The notes beneath the pieces were generated by a model that searched no databases, was not told the origin of the DNA, and saw nothing but the letters and a program-made list of their open reading frames with translations. From positions 40,067,395 through 40,131,394 of the forward strand of contig CM060317.1 of the NCBI GenBank assembly GCA_030674155.1: 64,000 nt of DNA, written 5' to 3'. The stretch comes from Stramonita haemastoma (taxonomy: Eukaryota; Mollusca; Gastropoda; Neogastropoda; Muricidae). The position numbers and the translations under genes were made by a program. This document shows, in pieces, positions 12,245 to 24,200 of this stretch (positions are counted from its first letter, which is position 1; every line of letters starts with the position of its first letter).

Positions 12245-12267
12245 ACGCGCGCGTGTGTGTGTGTGTA
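12064..12267. repeat. (GT)n microsatellite with CGTG/CGCG interruptions
   Basis: Two long GT runs (about 12064-12128, 12211-12267) around an imperfect GTGCGT block. Starts directly at the head end of the preceding repeat. Confidence 0.95.
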
Positions 12268-12291
12268 CAGTAATAATTTTGTTTTCGTTAA

Positions 12292-12657
12292 TAGGCAAGA
12301 GCTCCGTGGTTTACCTCTGGTGAATTTTTGGGATGCGACTGTTTGGGGTTTTTATTTTTCTCCACTGTTGAGATAACCGTATTCCGACTTTGGGGACACA
12401 GTTGGGAATGGTACTTACCGATTTTGCCAGGACGGCTGGAAGGTACCGCCCTGCTCTTTCTAATTCTTTTTTTTGACGTGCACAACTCCGTAAACAAACA
12501 GATCCGACAGGTTTAGAATCCCTTCTGAAAGATTCGACATTCAGTTCGATTTTCTCGCCAAATTAAGAAGAAAGGGCAAGGCTGGAAATCAAACCCAGGA
12601 CCTCACGGTTTACTTGTTAGGCATGTGAATGTATAATCCGTCCTGCCACCTTACTTC
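12292..12657 (-). repeat. SINE-B-headed element with tail ii
   Basis: Minus strand: head AAGGTGGCAGGACGGAT, B-box-like GGGTTTGATTTCC, a lost or very decayed core, and tail ii (AAGTCGGAATACGG, ACCAGAGGTAAACC). Combines the SINE-B head with the SINE-A tail ii. Confidence 0.65.
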
Positions 12658-12754
12658 TTAGTAAATTATAAAGGTAACGAATTTGATATTAGTGTTAATG
12701 ATGGTAATGATAATGAAAATGTCTTATTCATTTTTGATGCAGCATTTGGCCAGC

Positions 12755-12981
12755 CGCGCGTATCTATGGTTGGCGTTGCTCGTATCAAAGGCAGTTCGAT
12801 CCACTTCGTATGGCGTGTGCCTTGAAGGCACTTACGGGTATTCTCACCACCCAGGTAAAGGGTACCAACTTGTTGGGGTAACCCTGCGATAGACTGGCGC
12901 CTCAGGGGATCTTGACTCTCAGTCGCTTTACGCACGAACCGGATATAGCACCGGCCGATGAGCTTAGCTCGGACAGACTTA
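12755..12981 (+). repeat. SINE-C, degenerate
   Basis: Recognised by GGCACTTACGG.TATTCTCACC, GGGTAACCCTGCGATAGAC, TGACTCTCAGTCGCTTTACG and CTCGGACAGACTTAA, shared with 24121-24415 and 50341-50631. The head is eroded. Confidence 0.75.
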
Positions 12982-13014
12982 ATACAATTTGGCCCATATT
13001 CTTCGTTGAACGCT

Positions 13015-13330
13015 CAAACTGCAACTGCTGTTGTCCGTCTATAGCGAAAATGCGTTGCGCTGCCGTAAAGCGCCTGACAAGACAGGCCTAGTGCATCTGA
13101 CTTCGGTGTAGGAGAAAATGTTGATCTTTTAGGCCTAAGCCTTTCTTGGGGGAAATAAGGCAGGAGAAAGGACCAAGATGGCAGAAAAGTAACAAAATGG
13201 AGGTGACCGGATGAAAAGGAACAAGGCAGAAACAAAGAGAGAGATAGGAAAAAGAAAAGTCCTAGCACACAATTCCCAGACGGGGGGATGCTATTTATAA
13301 TGACAGCGCCCCCACATCCCCTCGGGAGAA
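13015..13330 (-). repeat. Interspersed repeat F, minus orientation
   Basis: Inverted counterpart of 7195-7490, ending with AGCATCCCCC. Fragments of the same family occur at 25361-25440 and 43664-43745. Confidence 0.6.
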
Positions 13331-13649
13331 TCTGACCAATATGAATAGCATGAGTAACTAAGGTAACATAAGACTTTTCGGATTTTTTTATGTAAGCATA
13401 TTAACTAAACATTATTGCGTAGTTTCATAATTTGGTAGCATAGAAAACTATGTATGAGAAAGGAATAATTTTTGTTTCTTGGTGTTACAGATTATGCGCC
13501 TGGCGCCCCCCCACCCCCACCCCCCATGCACAGGCGCGCGCACACACCCGCTCCAGTAACTCCAGGTCTTAGGCTTTTTTTTTAAATGAAACTGTTGCAT
13601 ACGAACTGAGAACAGCAACCAAAAAAGAAAAAAAAACAACCCCCCCCCC

Positions 13650-13724
<75 letters not shown>

Positions 13725-14509
13725 CCCTTCTTATTTCAATAACTGAAAGAAAACTAAGATATGTAGGCCATGCACTTGTAGAAAATTCTTTCAAGGCAAG
13801 ACGAGGGGAAACAGGAAAGATTAAAAGAAGATTAAAAAAAAAAAGGGGGGGAGGGGGCATGTCATCAGCTTCTCTCACTAGCAACATCACGGCATCCTGT
13901 GACATGAGAATCCATGAAGTCAGTAGTCAGCGAAAACCGGAGCAAATGGGGGAGAATCGTGTCATTCTCACTGGGCACGGAAGCTTACCGAACTCGGTGA
14001 TGGCCGACAGGTGACACAGGTGTCACAGGCTTGTGCTGTGTCATTGACAGAGTAATAAGACCCGGAAGGGATACAGTTGATGGCTGATGGATGGCCAGTA
14101 CTGAAGGGGGGAGGAGGGAGAGTTGGGGGGGGGGGGGTTCAAAGCCAGACCAAGGAAGAAGGTGCTCTAACGGGTTTCAGCAGATGAATCTGTCTTGTTG
14201 AAACTGATTTTCATAATATACTGTGCATACAAATGTCGCTTATATTCATTAATGTTATCTCATCATTATGACAATTATGCTGACCACGATGATGATGACG
14301 ACGATGATAATGAGAATGTTGATGATGATAATGATGATGAGAATCATGATAACGATGAATATTATAGTATAGTTTTGATTGTTTCTTCGTCTGTAGAGGT
14401 GCCGAAATGGGGTTTGCATTCGCTGATGCATCTGTGACAGAGACGTTTGTTTTGTTTAGTTTTGGTTTTTTTCTCTCTACAGAATGACATGCTCCTTTTT
14501 TTATCAAAC
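13331..14509. other. Intergenic stretch with simple repeats
   Basis: C run then (CA)n at about 13640-13720, G13 at 14125-14137, imperfect (GAT)n at about 14287-14355. No gene or interspersed repeat recognised. Confidence 0.6.
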
Positions 14510-15081
14510 GGCTATATAGGCCTACAAATTATATCCCTCCCACCCTTTTGATCGGATCACTGGACTCGTACGTTTACAAATTCAATGGACAGAGCGTCCC
14601 GGAAACAGATTGCATATTGTCTTCGGTCCACTGCAAACTGAAACTAAAAACTGAGCACACTTTCCGAAAGAAGTGCGAAGAGAACGCGAGGACCACGTGG
14701 GTCCAGCAATGAAACGACATCAGACCTGTCCACTTTTCGACCCGTCAAAGGGGGAACAATATGTCCTACTACAATTATTGAATTTTACAAACCATTGGAA
14801 AGGAGACTTTTTACAATTAATTTCATTGAAAAAGTATTTTATACTACTAAAATATGAGAAAAAGAAATAATCAGTGTGATTATACAAAAATCTTATATTT
14901 ACAATAATATACTTCAGGATCATATTTCCTAAAAGTGGACTGTTCTTGACGTCACATATATTACTACAGATTACCGGCGTCCGACTCACCGAACTCTGTT
15001 AATACCTGCGCCAATATAGTTCACAACTATTTTGATAATCCAACAAAACATAGGCTTGGAGGTCTTCTGTTCAAAGAAACC
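14510..15081 (+). other. 5' flank and presumed promoter/5'UTR region of IGF2BP
   Basis: Non-repetitive sequence before the first coding ATG. Contains a palindromic CACGTG E-box at about 14694-14699. I see no TATA element, CpG island or splice pair that I can defend, so the transcription start and any noncoding first exon remain unplaced. Confidence 0.35.
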
Positions 15082-15286
15082 ATGTTACGAGAAGAACAGT
15101 TGTCTTCTGTGAAAATGAATAAAATCCAGTTTACAAACCTTTCAGATGATTTTGAAGAAGATACGCTGCGTGGACTTTTGGAAGAGAGGGGGTATGCAGT
15201 CAGTAGCATATCGTTGAAAGGAAATTGTGCAGTTGTCGACTTGGAAGATCCACAGCTTGTCGAAAAAGCCATTGAGAGTTTAAGCG
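15082..15286 (+). CDS. IGF2BP: IGF2BP exon 1 (RRM1, N-terminal part)
   Basis: First coding exon. Two in-frame ATGs, 15082 and 15115, both have A at -3. The second gives MNKIQFTNLSDDF, matching the family start, with KIQFTNL as RNP2 and CAVVDLED at the RNP1 position. The exon ends in ...IESLSG at a GTAAGTG donor (gt at 15287), leaving one base of the Gly codon. The RNP1 strand lacks the usual aromatic pair, which suggests weak or atypical RNA contact through RRM1 (inference). Confidence 0.93.
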
Positions 15287-18200
15287 GTAAGTGTAAAGTG
15301 TTATATCACCTGACATTGTTCCTACGGGTTTTTATTATGCACTTCCATCAAATAACGTCCCGAGCTGCGAATCAAAATGGCTGGAGATGCTGCAGAGCTA
15401 ACCTATCGTATGCTGGCGGCGGTCTTTTTCGTGTTTTGCGTCTTTGGCATCGATTGTCAGACGATGACTTAATGTTTGGCAAATCGATATGCCACCGTAC
15501 ATTTTACCTGAATTTTTTAACCCCCCACCGCTGGCCGACTTGAAGTGTCAAATGTGGCAGTTGTTAAACGAAAGCAACGTCTGACAATTATTTTGACACC
15601 CACGCGTGTTCTCGTGTCTAGCAGATAATCAGCCCGTTGATTAGCCAAGAACGCACGAGCCTGAGGTTGATGCAAAATCGTTTTCAGACCTCGGTACAGA
15701 ACAGGTTGTGACACATGCTGTGGAGCATTTCAGAAGTGCCAGTTCTTTCATAGGCTCGTCATGACAGTTCATTCCTTCTGCTTTCATTCTCAGCGATGCA
15801 ACAGTACTTGTGAAGACTGGAAGTGGAGTTGTAAACTGCAACTAGGCCTAGTGCAAGTGTTTAAAACATAGAAAACATCCCAAGTCTGTATTATGCGGTT
15901 TGGTTGCTGTCACAGTCCTCCAGAAATAATAGATCAAAACTATTGGGTACCATAGAATACTCTGAAATAGGTAGAATATGGCACTTTTTTGCAGGCATCT
16001 TTTTCTTTTTTTTCAAGAATTAGGAATTTAAGAATTTTACTCAATTCATTGTCAGCATGAAAATTACATATAATATACTCACTGAGTGAAAGATTGAGAT
16101 TGTTCTATAGTTAATTTGAAAACAAATTTAAACACTACCTAACCTCCTCTCCCCCCCCCCCCCCCCCCCACACCACACACACACCCTCTTGAAAAGTATT
16201 TAAATTGATAATTGGCAAAAATCTGTTGCATACTGGTCAATGAGGAAACCACTGGACACCACATTCTTTGTCATAATAAATGATGCTCAACATAAAGTAG
16301 AGATGAAGGTATACATAATATATGCTAGATGTATCTAGTTGGCACCTGGTGGTTTTAATAAGAAAGGAAAACAAATTTAAAAAAAAAAAAAAGGGGGGGG
16401 GGGGGGGTGGAGATAACAGGGTAGTGAAAGAATCCTGTGAAAATATGAAGGAAAAATGAAAACTTAGCTCTCTTATTTCTCATTCTTTGTATTTTGTCTC
16501 TCTCTGTTTTTGATGATATTGGCATTGTATACATTACAATAACATATGGTAGTGGTTTGTGAGTTATTTCACCAAGTTTACTCAGATTAACCCTCTTGTT
16601 GTTGAATTCTGTAGAGCTCAACTCCCCTAGATTTTGATTTCTTTTGGGTTTTTTCACCCGAAACTTTGTTCATATCGTAACTGTGCATGTGTCTGACAAG
16701 CTATTGACTTGAATTTTTTTTTACAAGCTGTGCAAGTGTTTACACTTGAATTTCCAAGCATTTTTGTATGTGTGGTCATCTTGTCATGTCATTGTCACCT
16801 AATGTCACCAAATCCAGGTAAATACAGGTCACATATGATATAACAGTGAAACATGCATGCCTATGACAACAGGTCATGCATGTTAGTGTCGAAAAAGGCA
16901 CTCAAGCCTACCTGAAGTGTTCAGCAGCAGTTGCGTACAGTGGAACTCAAGAATGTGTCACTCTGACACAGTGTCACCAAAACAGCTGTTTTATACAATG
17001 TCTTGAGGGTACACAAGTTTTGTCCTGTCATTTTCCTTTGAAACACAAGTCATAAAAGCCACTGCCTAATTCATATTACAGTTTGTATGTGTATGTAGTC
17101 AGCACTCATCTGTGAATGTACTGTGCAACAGGCTGATCAGATTTTTGTACATTAGTTGGGTGTCGTGCAGGTCGCCACATGTTCTGGAATGTGGCCAGTG
17201 GCACTTGCCTTCTGGGTTACTATCCTCCCTATTGACATCATTTTCTTCCTCCTCCTCCACATCAACTTCATAATAGAATTGCATTTAAATCATCTTCTGA
17301 TAAATCGTCTGCTACAAAGAAGATGCCTTTTTCCCCTCCACATCAACTTCATAATAGAATTGCATTTAAATCATCTTCTGATAAATTGTCTGCTACAAAA
17401 GAAGATGCCTTTTTTTTTTTTTTTTGCAGCGAAGACCATAAAATGACTGTAGAAACAGGTTACTCATACTTGTTATAAATAAAAAGGATTAGGAGTTTGA
17501 AATATTCAGTTTTGGCGGCCATATTGGATTGTTTCCATTGCAACAGTGCAGAAAACTTGAGTAATTCTTTGATTTTTATGCTTTACAAATGATGCCCTTT
17601 CAATATATGGCATAACTTTTACCATGGGCTTGTAAACAAAATTTCATCAGTTTCGACCCCCATGTCCCACCTTAAGTCAACGAATTTCTGCCTTAAAAGA
17701 TGATGATTCCAGAAAAATCAGTGGTGAGGAAGGGGCAACTCGCTCTCCATGAAACTGAAAGTCTTAAAAGTCATTTAAGACATGTTGCTTTTGCTAGTTT
17801 TACGTTAAACTTTTGCCTTTTTTTGTTTCAACGATGAGGCTACAACGGTAAAAAAAAAAAAAAAAAAAAAAAAAAAGAGTTAAAAACCAAAAAACCCCAC
17901 CACCTCCATAATAGATACTGTTTTATTTTCCATCAAGCAATCAAACAATGGCTCCATGTATTGACTGGTACCATGATGCTTTTTGTTGTTGCTGGTATCA
18001 TGATGATCTAGTGATGTATTGCTTAGACTTTTTTTTTTTTTTTTTTTTTTAACTGTTTAAAAAAAAAAATTATACAGGCCTTGTATGTAAACCAAAAGTA
18101 ACACTTAATACAAACTACAAAGTATGTGGCTCCTGATTTTCTCCGGGGGGAGGGGGGGTTGGGATTTGGTTTTCTTTTTGGGGAGGGGGTGGGGTGGTTG

Positions 18201-21200
18201 TTGTAATAGTAAAAGAAGAGACATCAAGCCTGTTTTTGCTGAAAGCTTTATGGGGTTTATCTCTTAGTGTCCTGAACCACTCGAAAGTGCAGTATCATTA
18301 TGCCACACTTTTTAAGCTGAGTTTGGCCAAAGGAAACCTTTTCTCTCTGCCCATGCACACTAGATGCCTTAGGAGAATGTTTGTGTTTTAGTATTGCAGT
18401 GTTTTCATACAGAATGCATGGAAACACCACTCACACAATTGTGTTTGTTTACTAGAGATTACATAATAATTGCGGACAAAACAAGCAAACAACTTTTAAC
18501 ACATAATACAAACTTGAAAGAAAAATAATGGAACATGTAACAATCATTTGCCAACACTATTCTCAAATTTCATGCAGTTCTGATTTATAAAATGAGATAT
18601 TACATTTTAAACATACCCACCGATCTCAGCTCATTTTAGCCAAATCCTTTCATGAACAGGAAGTTGATTTTATCAGTTTACTATATGACACTAAGAGTTA
18701 TTTCAGTTTCTCGATTATCATAGGTAATATTTATTGATGACACACTGTTGAATAGTATTAGTATTGTGTTAAGTGAACATTTGTGTTGTGGTTTGAATTA
18801 AACTGGAAGTTGATTAAATAAACCTTTACTTGGAATATTAAAAAAACACATTTATTTGTTGGGCTACTATTCCATAATCCTTTTAGTTTGGTTGGGTTTT
18901 GTTTTTATGGAGGTTTTTTGCTGCCTCATCAGTCATCTTCTATGACATCCGGGTCCTGTTGTTCCCACGCCACTCATTTAAATCTTCCTGCCACAGCCAT
19001 ACCCAGATTCGTTATCTCATCCCCAGGGTCGGAAGTCCACAGGGAGCCCACCAATATTAGGTTGCGGTTGGGCCACTAGCCAGAGGGGCCCTGCACTTCT
19101 GCTGTGTCACTTTGGTGGTGTTGAGTGGTGTCAGTTCGGAGATAAAGTATGCAGGACGCAGGACACTGCCTACTACGCCCTTTACTTATGACGGTATTAA
19201 TTCAGTCGCAGACCAGACTGTTGCCCACCCAAGGTGGCAGCCACCACACAGTCCCTCCAATAACCGTCCCCCTTGAACCTCCAACCCCAAAGGCTTTGAC
19301 ACACTCACCAGAGACGTGTATGGGGAAACTGAATGAGTGAATCTGAGGTACCATGAGACCAGAGCAACTGCGACTACTGAATTGGAGGGAATTTTCTTTA
19401 ATTGCATGATCAATGATAATGAGTATGACATAATGCTGTTGCTGTGGAAGTGCATGTGCTTTGAGACTACTTGACACTAATGACAGGGTTGTATTCTATG
19501 CTTACCATCATGATATTATATATCCCGGTGTTAACCAGGCCTGAGAGGCAGACAGCTGCAGTGTTGGTCAGGTTATTTGAGAAAAGTTCTCTCAAACTCA
19601 CATAGATCTGTAAAGTGGATGAAGCTCGACTGTGTGGTCCCAGTCTTCCCACTGAGCCCACACCACACTCTGGGTGGGGGACAGGATAGCCTAGTGGTCA
19701 GAACATTGCACTCACAATTTGACAACCTGGGTTCGATTCCCGGTCAAGGGGATTTTTCCCCTGGAGTTAAAATCAGTGCTGACTCCTCCCTCCCCAAAAG
19801 TCTTTCGGATGAGACTATAAACCGAGGCCCCGTGTGCAAATGCACGCAGATTATCTTGCGCACACGTTAAATCCTGTTCCACTTTTCGTAGGAGAAGGCC
19901 ATCGTGTGCCAGTGGGAACGGATATTTACAAAACTGCAAACACACAGGGACAGGATGTAAAAATGAGTGTTTATTCTATTATTCTCGATATAAAAGAATA
20001 AAATAAAATTAAAAAAAAAAATTAAAATAGGAGCCAGAGTCTGATGGGGTTGAACCCACGACCTTCCAGTCCTTTCTGCTAAGGCACTAACCACTGCACC
20101 ATGGCAACTGGTTATTATTCCATTATCAGTACTACCAATAAAGCACTTCAGTTTCTTCTTCTCGTTTAGATGTGTCTTGAAAAATAATGGCGTGTCCTTT
20201 CCAGCACTTCTTGTGGGCCATACAGCTTGGTCTCCATCACCACACTTTCTCAGGTCGCTGAATAGCATGTACCTCTGATGGATGTGCTCCCTGTCTGGTT
20301 TTCTCTACCACAGGCACACAGGGGAGAAGCGAGTTGCAGCTTTGTGGACGTGGTGATTTAGTCACTTGATAAGTGAAGTCATGAGTACTTCCAGTGAAGA
20401 GAAAAACCCTAACCAACCAGCATGATGGAACAAAATTTCTGGCCTTCATAGTGTGGGACCTTTTCTAATGTCAGATCCTTAATGAAAGTCCTTCAGGTCC
20501 ATCTGGATCATTTTCAGTCAGGTTGAGGTGATGGAATCTTTTTATGGTGCTTTAAATATCACTTTCTCTGTAGTATCTAAGAGCGACCATCCCTTTTTAG
20601 TTTTTTGTGTCACATGTCACAGTGATATTCCTTATTTGATTTCTCAACTAGGAAGTGCAGTGAGGATCTTGTTATGTGGTCTAACATCTGACATGGCCTC
20701 CAAGCCAGTCCGTCATGATTGTTCTGCTCTTAGTGACTCCTCCCCAGCTATAAACATCAATACCCTTTGCTTGAACCTGAGGCTTATCGATCATACTTTT
20801 ACTATGTTAGAACCCTTTGTATCTGCAGAAGATCAGCTGATGCTCTTTGAACTATTTATTTATTTTATTTTATACCACTTTTATGTCACAGCAGATTTCT
20901 CTGCGTGAAATTTGGGCTTTTCTCCCGGGGAGAGCGCGTCGCCACAAGTGCAGCGCCTACCCTTTTTTTTTTTTTCCCCCCTCGGGGATGGTGTCTAAAC
21001 ACACCTGTGTGCATGCTGGGTTTTTGTGTTGTTTTTATTTTGTCATCCGCTCCTACTGGCACACACGATGGCCTGCTCTTCTGAAAGGCGGAACGGGGTT
21101 TTAACATGTGCGCAAGATGTTCTGCGTGCGTTCACACACGAGGCCTCGGTTTATAGTCTCATCCTAATGTCTTTGATATTTGGTTCAATTTTTGTCAAAC

Positions 21201-24200
21201 TGGAAAGAAAGGGTGAGGCTGGGTACGAACCCAGAAACTCCCAATTTACATATGGGCAGGCAAACGTCTTAACCATCCTGCCACCTTCCTTCTAGATAGT
21301 AGAATGCATGAAACAAGAGCTGAGTGCAGTTTAGCTTTTTTTTTCTTTTTTTTCTTTTTTTTTTTACACAAAATCATTTATTCGGCTTATTTGAAGTCTG
21401 CCATTCGGCTGGTGGGTGTGTGGCTTGCCTCCATTGTCATACTGAGACTTCTCCCTGGCTTTCTCTTTACCCAAAGACATTGACACAATTTGAACTTCCT
21501 GGGTAATTTATTTTATTTAAAAAAAAATTCTTTTATATGAAGGATAATGGAATAAGCACTCGTGTGTATAAGTGTACCTGAGGGCCATCTCTCATCTGGA
21601 GGAAAACTACTCTAAAATTAAAATGTCCAAGAACACACCCGTGTTCAAGTGTTTTATTAAAATTTAGCATTCATGCATACCTTCATAAATTTGAAATGCC
21701 TGCTCCACCAAAAGGACAACAGGTTTATGTGTGCACAAGATGTAACAATAGGTTTATGTGTGCACAAGATGTAAGTTCAGTACATATGTTTGCATATGGG
21801 ACTTTGGTTGATAGTCTTGTCCGAAGGACTTTTGGCGGAGTGGAGACAGCACTGATGTTAGCTTGAGTATGAAATAACATAAACTGGACACCTCTGTGAT
21901 GTTTTGATCCTGGGCCATCAGATTATGAGTGCGATGATCTAACCACCTGACCCACCTGTAGTAATTGAAGGAAATAAATTTTTGATCATGCTAGTTAATG
22001 AACGGGGCGACAGCCCTGGTATGGATTTTGGTTGGGGATTAGTAGTAACACAAATGAAATTGACTTTTTAACAATGGAAGTTTTCATGTATTATAGCTGG
22101 TCTGTGATATTGCAGGTTTATCTATTCACGGCCAGAGTATGCAGGTTGAAGCTACATCTCGGAAAAGGTAAACTAATTGTTGTGTAAAATGCTATGTGTG
22201 CTCATACTGAGTCGTAGCTTTCCTTAGACTAAGAGTCAGCTAGAAAACATGGAAAATTTAATAAAGCAAGGATGGCAGTATGTATCTATGCTGCAGATAG
22301 TCCCAGGCTAAAGCAATAGAAAACTGAATATTCTTGATATTGCAGATATAGAATATATACAACACAGCTGAATATGTTGTCACAAAAAAATTACTAGATG
22401 CAGAAAAAGTGGTTCGCTTGGACAGGAACCTTTATTACTTTAATTCTGCTTTCTTGTAAATTGAACCTTTAAGTTTCTTTGTTTATATAAATGGTAAACT
22501 GAATCAAGTTAAGTTTGAATGTGTAGGGAAGAATAATGGCGTTTGGTCGACTTTTGCCAGACCACAGGAAATTGTGTGGTTATGCTAACATAACCAAGCC
22601 ATATATATACAAAAAGTAAAAGGCATTTTGTGTGTGTGTGTTTTTGCATTTGTGTGTATGTGCACTTTCACAATGCATTCATGATGCATTTGTGTGTACA
22701 TGAGTTGGGGTAAGTATGTTTTCTCTTCACTTTATTTTCCTCATTTCCTGTCCGAATTAATGAAAGTGTGTAAAGTTAAATCTAAATAATACAGTACAAC
22801 AGAAGGCTATATACCATTGATAATGAGGGTATGAAAACTTATTGTTGGTGAATCAACATGTCATTTATTCTATCTTTTCCTCAACCTGTTATTCATTCTT
22901 TTTTAATGCAGTAGTGACTTGTCAAAATCAGTGACACGGGGTAATTATTTTTTTGTTTTAAAAAGGAAAGTGAACAAGATCCAGATAAAGAACATACCCC
23001 CTCATGTGACCCGAGAAAGCCTTCAGGAGATGGTAGAAAGTGTGGTGTCTGGAACTGCACAAAAATTTGAAGAAGGTAGGTCTGTGGAATTTTCTCTTGT
23101 CTTGTGCTGCAGGAAATTGTATCGTACAGTATCTCTTGTGATCCCTTTCTTGTTACAGCATTGTACTTGCTTTGAAAGGGGTCTGTTCTCTGATATTTTG
23201 AAAATGTACAAAAAAAATAAAGATGATTCAATCACTATTCCACAATGAGAAAGCAGACTAGATTGTAGTGCTGATAGTGGTTTAAGCTGTTGTTTGTCTT
23301 TTGCAACATTTTCCATCTGGTGTTAAATGCAGTTGGTTTAAGAATTATTTGAGATAAAATTCTAAACTGTAGATTCATATTTAAGGTTTAAAATTATCTT
23401 CTTTTGACATTCTTGCCTTTAGAGCCGTTTTTCATTTTCCTGGTCTATGGTATACCATCTCATCAAAATGAACAGATGTGTAGACAGTAGCTAAAAAAGT
23501 TCTTAATACAGGTACTGACTGTTTAAAAATAAATATTGTTAATATGTATCATGTGATATTGCAATCGTACCTAAAATCTCTGGGGGGAAAAATCTTTGCA
23601 ATAAGTATTAGACTAAAACCGTGTTTCACTTAATTAGCAGAATGAATATAAAAAGAAAGGTGGCAAGCAAGCATGTTTGTGTCAATGGAGGTGTAAGAAA
23701 GATCTGTCTTTGACAGTTTGATAGACTTTTTTATGATGATTTATAGATCTTTGTCTTCGCCTTTGTGCATACTAAAGAATTTCAGGTATTGCGTTGAGAT
23801 AAGTAGATTTGTACAGCTGATGTCTTTTTGTCATGATGCATTAACCCATGAGTTCAAACAGTGTTATGTGGGATGTTACAGTTGGATCAGAAGGAGCTGT
23901 GTATGTAACATTTGACACACCCGAATCAGCTCAACTGTAAGTTGTTCACTGTACAAATTTGTCATCTTTGATGTGCTGAATTTATTTTCTTGAAGTTTAG
24001 AGATATTTGGTTAAATAAACCATGTTTATGTTTTTGAGCATTTTTTGTAAAGGAGCAGCCAGTCTTGGTCCTTTCTTAAAACAATTTTTTTTATCTGTGA
24101 CTTAAGCATGAAAAGTGAAGTTAAGTTAAAGTTAAAGTCTGTCCCGAGCCATAAGGCTCATCAGGCCGGTGCTTATCCCGGTTTCTGTGGCGTTAAGCGA

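Larger units (their letters stand above)
15287..22115 (+). other. IGF2BP: IGF2BP intron 1 (about 6.8 kb)
   Basis: Holds homopolymer runs (C about 16150-16169; A14 abutting G15 at 16379-16407; A at 17851-17876; T at about 18029-18051), an 81-bp tandem duplication, a possible decayed piggyBac N-terminus (17100-17518), composite repeat E with a nested SINE-A, and SINE-B. 15287-16370 and 17880-18880 show no recognisable repeat or gene. Confidence 0.7.

Noticed and set aside
19680..19752. tRNA gene-like sequence with good A and B boxes
   Set aside because: It is the head of a dispersed SINE with core, tail and A-rich end. The same applies to 4881, 24121, 31914 and 50341; no cloverleaf with a paired acceptor stem was found.
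23852..23881. Alternative acceptor for exon 4 at the upstream CAG
   Set aside because: In the required phase it reaches a TAA within the exon, whereas the downstream CAG gives a clean RRM2 alignment.
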